The notes beneath the pieces were generated by a model. That model saw only the letters and a program-made list of their open reading frames with translations, was not told the origin of the DNA and searched no databases. From positions 1-10,370 of the forward strand of contig JAULZZ010000112.1 in assembly GCA_032117095.1 (NCBI GenBank): a stretch of DNA of 10,370 nucleotides, in the 5' to 3' direction. The DNA is from REEB470 sp032117095. Its GTDB lineage: Bacteria; Bacillota; Bacilli; Paenibacillales; YIM-B00363. Shown piece after piece: positions 6,911-10,370 of this stretch. Position numbers and translations under genes: made by a program. The number at the start of each line of letters is the position of its first letter. The stretch's first letter is position 1.

Positions 6911-8410
6911 TCACGTGGCAGGAAACCACCGGTCAACCAACATTTTTGCGCCTTGCATAACGATCGGGATGCCTCCCCCTGGATGAACAGAAGCCCCCAC
7001 CGCATACAACCCCTCAATCTGTGCAAACGGTTTCAATTGGGGACGCATCATCGCAGACTGCCCCCATGTCGGGGCTAATCCAAAGCTACCGCCTTCAAAC
7101 AGCCCTTGCGCTTGTGCCTCCTGCGGTGTCCGCACACGCAACCACCGTATACGCTGACGCAGCTGGGGAAACGCACGCCGTTCCAGTTGATCCAGCAGCC
7201 ACCCTACCCATTCCTCTTGTACTTTTTCCCATGGTACTGCCTCTCCAGACGGCATCGGCACGAGGACATACAGCACACTATCCGCCGGATTTTTCGTCAA
7301 TGTGGTATCCACAACACTCGGATAAAATGTATAAAAAGATGGATTGCGGGGCAACGCACGCAATCCGAAAATGTCGTCCATGTGTCGGTGCAAATCATCG
7401 CCCATCCAAAATTCATGCATCATCCGCTCAGGGTATCGCCCTTGCACCCCAATGTACAACAACAGGCACCCCGATGAAGCCGTATACTCGCGTTTGGGTC
7501 GTTCCGATCCCTTGTTCTTTCCTTCCCCTTGCATCAGTGCATGAAGATGAGGAAAATCTCCGTTATACACGACGGCGTCCGTCGCATACGTCTCCTGTCC
7601 GACGCGTACCGCTTGCACGCGCTGTCGCCCATCAAGCGCGATTGCCGACACCCGCTGCCCACACGCCATCGTGACCCCACGCTGTTGCAATGCTTGCACG
7701 AGGTGCTGTACGAGTGAAGCATAGCCCCCTTGCACATAACCCACTCCATACGCTTGCTCGGCATACCCGACTAACGCATACAACGCTGGGGCAGTCCATG
7801 GGTTTCCCCCAATGTATAAACTTTGCAATGAAAACGCATCGCGCACACGCTCATCGTGAAAATAATGTTCGACATGACGGCGTACCGTGCGAAACATCCC
7901 CTTTCGCCATACGTGCCATGCCGCTTTAGCTCCCCATTTCAGTGATGTCTTTAAAAAAATCTGCTCCAAAAACGTCTTCTTGCCCCACGCATACCGCTCT
8001 GCCATGTCCGCCATGTATCGCGCAAAAGCACGCCCTTCTCCCACCGAAAATCGTTCCAACTCCTGACGCATCGCCTGTGCCTCGGCGTATTTGGTCAAAC
8101 GTTGCCCATCTGGATAATGATAGGCCATCATCGGATCGCAACGGTGTATGGTCACCGTTTCGTCATGGATTCCCCCTTCACGCAATAGCGCACGCATATC
8201 ATGGGGCAATAGCACGATCGTCGGCCCTGCATCGATCCGATCGCCGTCTTGTTCGACAAATGCGAGTCGTCCTCCCCAATGTGCGCTCGCTTCAAGCACT
8301 TGCACCGCGTATCCCCGTTGAGAGAGCAACAACGCCGTCGTCAGCCCGCCAATCCCCCCACCAATCACGGTGATCGGGTTGTTGTGTCGCGAAGACATTT
8401 TCTGCTTCAT
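6911..8410 (-). CDS. Carotenoid desaturase/oxidase, FAD-dependent (CrtI/CrtN family), second gene
   Basis: The 499-residue flavoprotein belongs to the phytoene/diapophytoene desaturase clan, which introduces double bonds into, or oxidises, carotenoid precursors at the membrane using FAD. Residues 13-22 (ITVIGGGIGG) form the GxGxxG dinucleotide-binding loop, E40 ends the Rossmann strand, and GGRL follows at about 47-50. The C-terminal signature VGASVHPGGGIPIVMQGAK (471-489) is the family's FAD-contacting end. The length is usual for the family. The ATG at 8410 is chosen because it overlaps the TGA of the upstream gene (ATGA) and follows GAGGGAG; a longer frame reaching 8530 would run deep inside the neighbour. 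The overlap points to translational coupling. The sequence does not show which step it performs (CrtN-like desaturation or CrtP/CrtNb-like terminal oxidation), so no symbol is given. Confidence 0.88.
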   Translation of the reverse strand: MKQKMSSRHNNPITVIGGGIGGLTTALLLSQRGYAVQVLEASAHWGGRLAFVEQDGDRIDAGPTIVLLPHDMRALLREGGIHDETVTIHRCDPMMAYHYPDGQRLTKYAEAQAMRQELERFSVGEGRAFARYMADMAERYAWGKKTFLEQIFLKTSLKWGAKAAWHVWRKGMFRTVRRHVEHYFHDERVRDAFSLQSLYIGGNPWTAPALYALVGYAEQAYGVGYVQGGYASLVQHLVQALQQRGVTMACGQRVSAIALDGRQRVQAVRVGQETYATDAVVYNGDFPHLHALMQGEGKNKGSERPKREYTASSGCLLLYIGVQGRYPERMMHEFWMGDDLHRHMDDIFGLRALPRNPSFYTFYPSVVDTTLTKNPADSVLYVLVPMPSGEAVPWEKVQEEWVGWLLDQLERRAFPQLRQRIRWLRVRTPQEAQAQGLFEGGSFGLAPTWGQSAMMRPQLKPFAQIEGLYAVGASVHPGGGIPIVMQGAKMLVDRWFPAT

Positions 8411-9960
8411 ACGTTTCTCCCTCTGGACTGCTGCCCCTGTGCCATGATCCCGCGTGCGGTAATGTTCGCAGATTCCAAGATCGTCGGCAACCCGCTCCCT
8501 GGGTGCGTGCCTCCCCCAACAAGCCAACAACGCTCGACGTCACCAAAGCGATTGTGGGGGCGAAAATACATCATTTGGGACAGCTGATGCCCCATGCTAA
8601 ACGTTGCCCCTGCATAAATGTGCATATCGTGTTCCCACGCATCAGGCGTGATGCACGTTTCTGCTATGATGTTTTGTGACACGTCCGCAAAGCCTGCGCG
8701 CGCGATGGTTTGTAAAACGACCTCCCGAAAAGCCGTCTGTGTTTTGTCCCAGTCAATGTGACTGCGATTATTGGGTACAGGGGCCAACACGTACAACGCC
8801 GTATAGCCCGCAGGGGCGAGCGTATCGTCTGTCGTACACGGATTATGAATGTATACGGACGGTTCATCGGGCAACGTATACGTCCCCGTGATTTGGGTGA
8901 CATTGCGCCGATAATCCGGAGAAAATACGATCGTATGATGTGGCAGATGCGTATAGTCTCCTTTGACAACGAAATACAACATAAATGCAGAACAAGAAAA
9001 CTTTTTTTTGCGCAGTTTTTTTGGCGTATACGTGCGAAGGACACCTGGTTCAAAGAGGTGGTTCGCCGCATAGGCGAAATCCGCATTCATCACGATGTAA
9101 TCCGCCTGTATGCGCTCCCCCGTCTCGAGCTGCACGCCGATTGCCCGCTTGCCTTGCGTGATCACCCGCTGGACTCCTACCCCCGTATGCACGCGTCCGC
9201 CATGTTCACGCAACACCCGCTCCATCGCCAAGGGAAGCTGATGCATGCCCCCGATCGGATGATGCACACCATACGCATGCTCCATATAAGACAAAATCGT
9301 AAACGCGGCAGGGCATTCCCACGGAGACATCCCCAAATACTTCGCTTGAAACGTAAACGCATATTGCAACCGCTCATCGGTAAAATAACGAGCCAACCGC
9401 TCCATCAACGACTGTGTCACGTTCATCTGCGGCAATGCGCGCAAAAAGCGCAATCGTATGTAATCGCGCAGGGTATCGTGTTTGTGTTGCAGCAGCGGAG
9501 CCATCTTGGCAAACTTCCGCTCCTCCTGTGCAAAAAAACGATCGTATCCTTCGCCATTCCCTGGAAAATGCTGTTCGATCGTTGCCCGCATCTGTGTCCG
9601 ATCGCTCGTCATGTCCAAATGCATGTCTGGGAACTGCAAACGATACATCGGATCGAGCTGCACGAGTCGTACGTAGTCGTGGAGCGAACGCCCTGCAAGA
9701 GAAAATGTTTTCTCTACAATGTGCGGCATGTTCAAAAACGTCGGCCCGCGGTCAAAGCGGACGTCGCCGAGGCGCAATTGCGACGTTCTCCCTCCGATAT
9801 ACGGCTGTTTTTCGAAGACGGTGACGTCATACCCGTGGTATGCGAGCTGCATTGCACAGGCTAAACCGCCGGGACCTGCTCCAATCACGATGACTTTGGG
9901 GGCTGTTTGCAAAGATTTCGCCTGCTTTCTTGTGCGTGATGTCGATGAAATAATACCCAT
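8407..9960 (-). CDS. Carotenoid desaturase/oxidase, FAD-dependent (CrtI/CrtN family), first gene
   Basis: The 517-residue protein is a distant paralog of the gene after it. Residues 22-32 (KVIVIGAGPGG) carry the GxGxxG loop, E50 is the ribose-binding acid, GGRT follows at about 58-61, and the C-terminal signature VGGGTHPGSGLPTILESA is at 481-498. A basic, low-complexity N-terminal tail of about 20 residues precedes the FAD fold. The ATG at 9960 is preferred; an in-frame TTG at 9969 is possible, and neither has a strong ribosome binding site, so the start is less sure than the rest. Together the two genes form a two-gene operon for modifying a linear carotenoid, probably C30 (diapophytoene) as in many bacilli. 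No squalene/phytoene synthase (crtM/crtB) is present in this window. Its exact place in the pathway cannot be read from the sequence. Confidence 0.87.
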   Translation of the reverse strand: MGIISSTSRTRKQAKSLQTAPKVIVIGAGPGGLACAMQLAYHGYDVTVFEKQPYIGGRTSQLRLGDVRFDRGPTFLNMPHIVEKTFSLAGRSLHDYVRLVQLDPMYRLQFPDMHLDMTSDRTQMRATIEQHFPGNGEGYDRFFAQEERKFAKMAPLLQHKHDTLRDYIRLRFLRALPQMNVTQSLMERLARYFTDERLQYAFTFQAKYLGMSPWECPAAFTILSYMEHAYGVHHPIGGMHQLPLAMERVLREHGGRVHTGVGVQRVITQGKRAIGVQLETGERIQADYIVMNADFAYAANHLFEPGVLRTYTPKKLRKKKFSCSAFMLYFVVKGDYTHLPHHTIVFSPDYRRNVTQITGTYTLPDEPSVYIHNPCTTDDTLAPAGYTALYVLAPVPNNRSHIDWDKTQTAFREVVLQTIARAGFADVSQNIIAETCITPDAWEHDMHIYAGATFSMGHQLSQMMYFRPHNRFGDVERCWLVGGGTHPGSGLPTILESANITARGIMAQGQQSRGRNV

Positions 9961-10112
9961 ATAAAACAAGGGTAAAATTCATCCGTATCTCTCAAAAATA
10001 CTATTTAAAATTCGACTTTACTAATTCAAAAAATTCATCCCTTGTCGGCAGACGTGTATTTGAAATAATCATGCTGATACTAAACACTGATTAAAAACGT
10101 CCATATCAAGGG

Positions 10113-10154
10113 TCCCATTTCACAATAAATCACTGCGCTTTTTAAGCAATGGGA
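10113..10154. repeat. Imperfect stem-loop in intergenic region
   Basis: TCCCATT (10113-10119) and AATGGGA (10148-10154) form a perfect 7-bp inverted repeat. Within it GCTT/AAGC (10137-10147) forms a small nested stem. No T tract follows on either strand, so it is not a standard terminator. It lies between the partial gene and the carotenoid operon, both on the minus strand, and could be part of a leader, an operator or an old insertion-sequence end. Nothing else is recognised in 9961-10174, which is AT-rich; no convincing promoter for the carotenoid genes was found. Confidence 0.3.
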
Positions 10155-10174
10155 TTCCTGTATTCAATCCGTGT

Positions 10175-10369
10175 TTATACTAATTCCAAACTAAAAAATC
10201 GATAAAATTCCAGTCTCACCCTGTAATACTTTTGATCGTGTATCCCGCTGGTAACCGATTTCTTTGCCAACATTTCCACATCATCGGCGTTATATCCTGT
10301 CAACGTGACGATTTCTTTGTTCTTCTTTCCCACGCCACCATATGCGACTACTTCTAACCGTTTGTATGC
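10175..10369 (-). CDS. 3' end of an unrecognised gene (partial)
   Basis: An open frame enters from the right edge and reads 64 codons to a TAA at 10177-10175. The peptide starts AYKRLEVVAYGGVGKKNK and continues through VTLTGYNADDVEMLAKK to RLEFYRFFSLELV. It looks coding: mixed composition, charged and hydrophobic residues in a normal balance, no low-complexity runs, and the other two minus-strand frames are poorer. The start lies outside the window and I do not recognise the family. It points the same way as the carotenoid genes, about 215 bp upstream of them, with no clear terminator between. Confidence 0.55.
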   Translation of the reverse strand, partial: AYKRLEVVAYGGVGKKNKEIVTLTGYNADDVEMLAKKSVTSGIHDQKYYRVRLEFYRFFSLELV

Positions 10370-10370
10370 A

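Noticed and set aside
8411..8530. Upstream extension of the second carotenoid gene by 40 codons
   Set aside because: It would overlap the upstream gene by over 120 bp. The ATG at 8410, with its ATGA overlap and ribosome binding site, puts the FAD-binding motif at the usual distance from the start.
8758..9864. Long plus-strand open frame (368 codons) opposite the first carotenoid gene
   Set aside because: It is antisense to a protein with clear family motifs, its translation is rich in Arg, His and Cys-type shadow composition, and no ribosome binding site precedes it.

Overview
The window looks like an accessory stretch of a Bacillota (probably Bacilli) chromosome. The grounds are strong AAGGAGG ribosome binding sites, some GTG starts, moderate GC content, and a pair of CrtI/CrtN-type carotenoid desaturase genes of the kind found in pigmented bacilli. 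I could not determine the genus.

Left two thirds (1-6390, plus strand): an array of one protein family, predicted AAA-type ATPases with a C-terminal PD-(D/E)XK nuclease domain (PF09820 + PF08011 architecture). Three copies are intact: 505-2214, 2796-4520 and 4534-6261. Two C-terminal remnants lie at 170-442 and 2415-2735, each just upstream of an intact copy. The intact copies are almost the same over most of their length. They differ sharply in a window of about 45-50 residues between the Walker A and Walker B motifs, and copy 3 also has a different N-terminus. The 5' flanks of copies 1 and 2 match each other, and the 3' flanks of copies 1 and 3 match each other. This suggests a history of tandem duplication, unequal recombination and gene decay.

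Middle (6262-6910): no long gene. It holds two of three copies of a roughly 115-130 bp repeat (the first is at 2225-2357). The repeat carries hairpins and ends in a Shine-Dalgarno-like sequence. It also holds a small two-helix membrane protein gene on the minus strand (6402-6602), with a good minus-strand terminator-like hairpin that lies inside repeat copy 2. The rest is AT-rich.

Right third (6911-9960, minus strand): two flavoprotein genes of the phytoene/diapophytoene desaturase family, overlapping by 4 bp (ATGA), which act in C30 or C40 carotenoid synthesis. No carotenoid synthase gene is present in the window. Beyond them is a short non-coding stretch with one imperfect stem-loop, then the 3' end of an unrecognised minus-strand gene running off the right edge (10175-10369).

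The array and the carotenoid pair converge on 6260-6910 and show no evident functional link. The most interesting features are the mosaic ATPase-nuclease array with its variable central segment, and the repeat, which may be a leader of that gene family.
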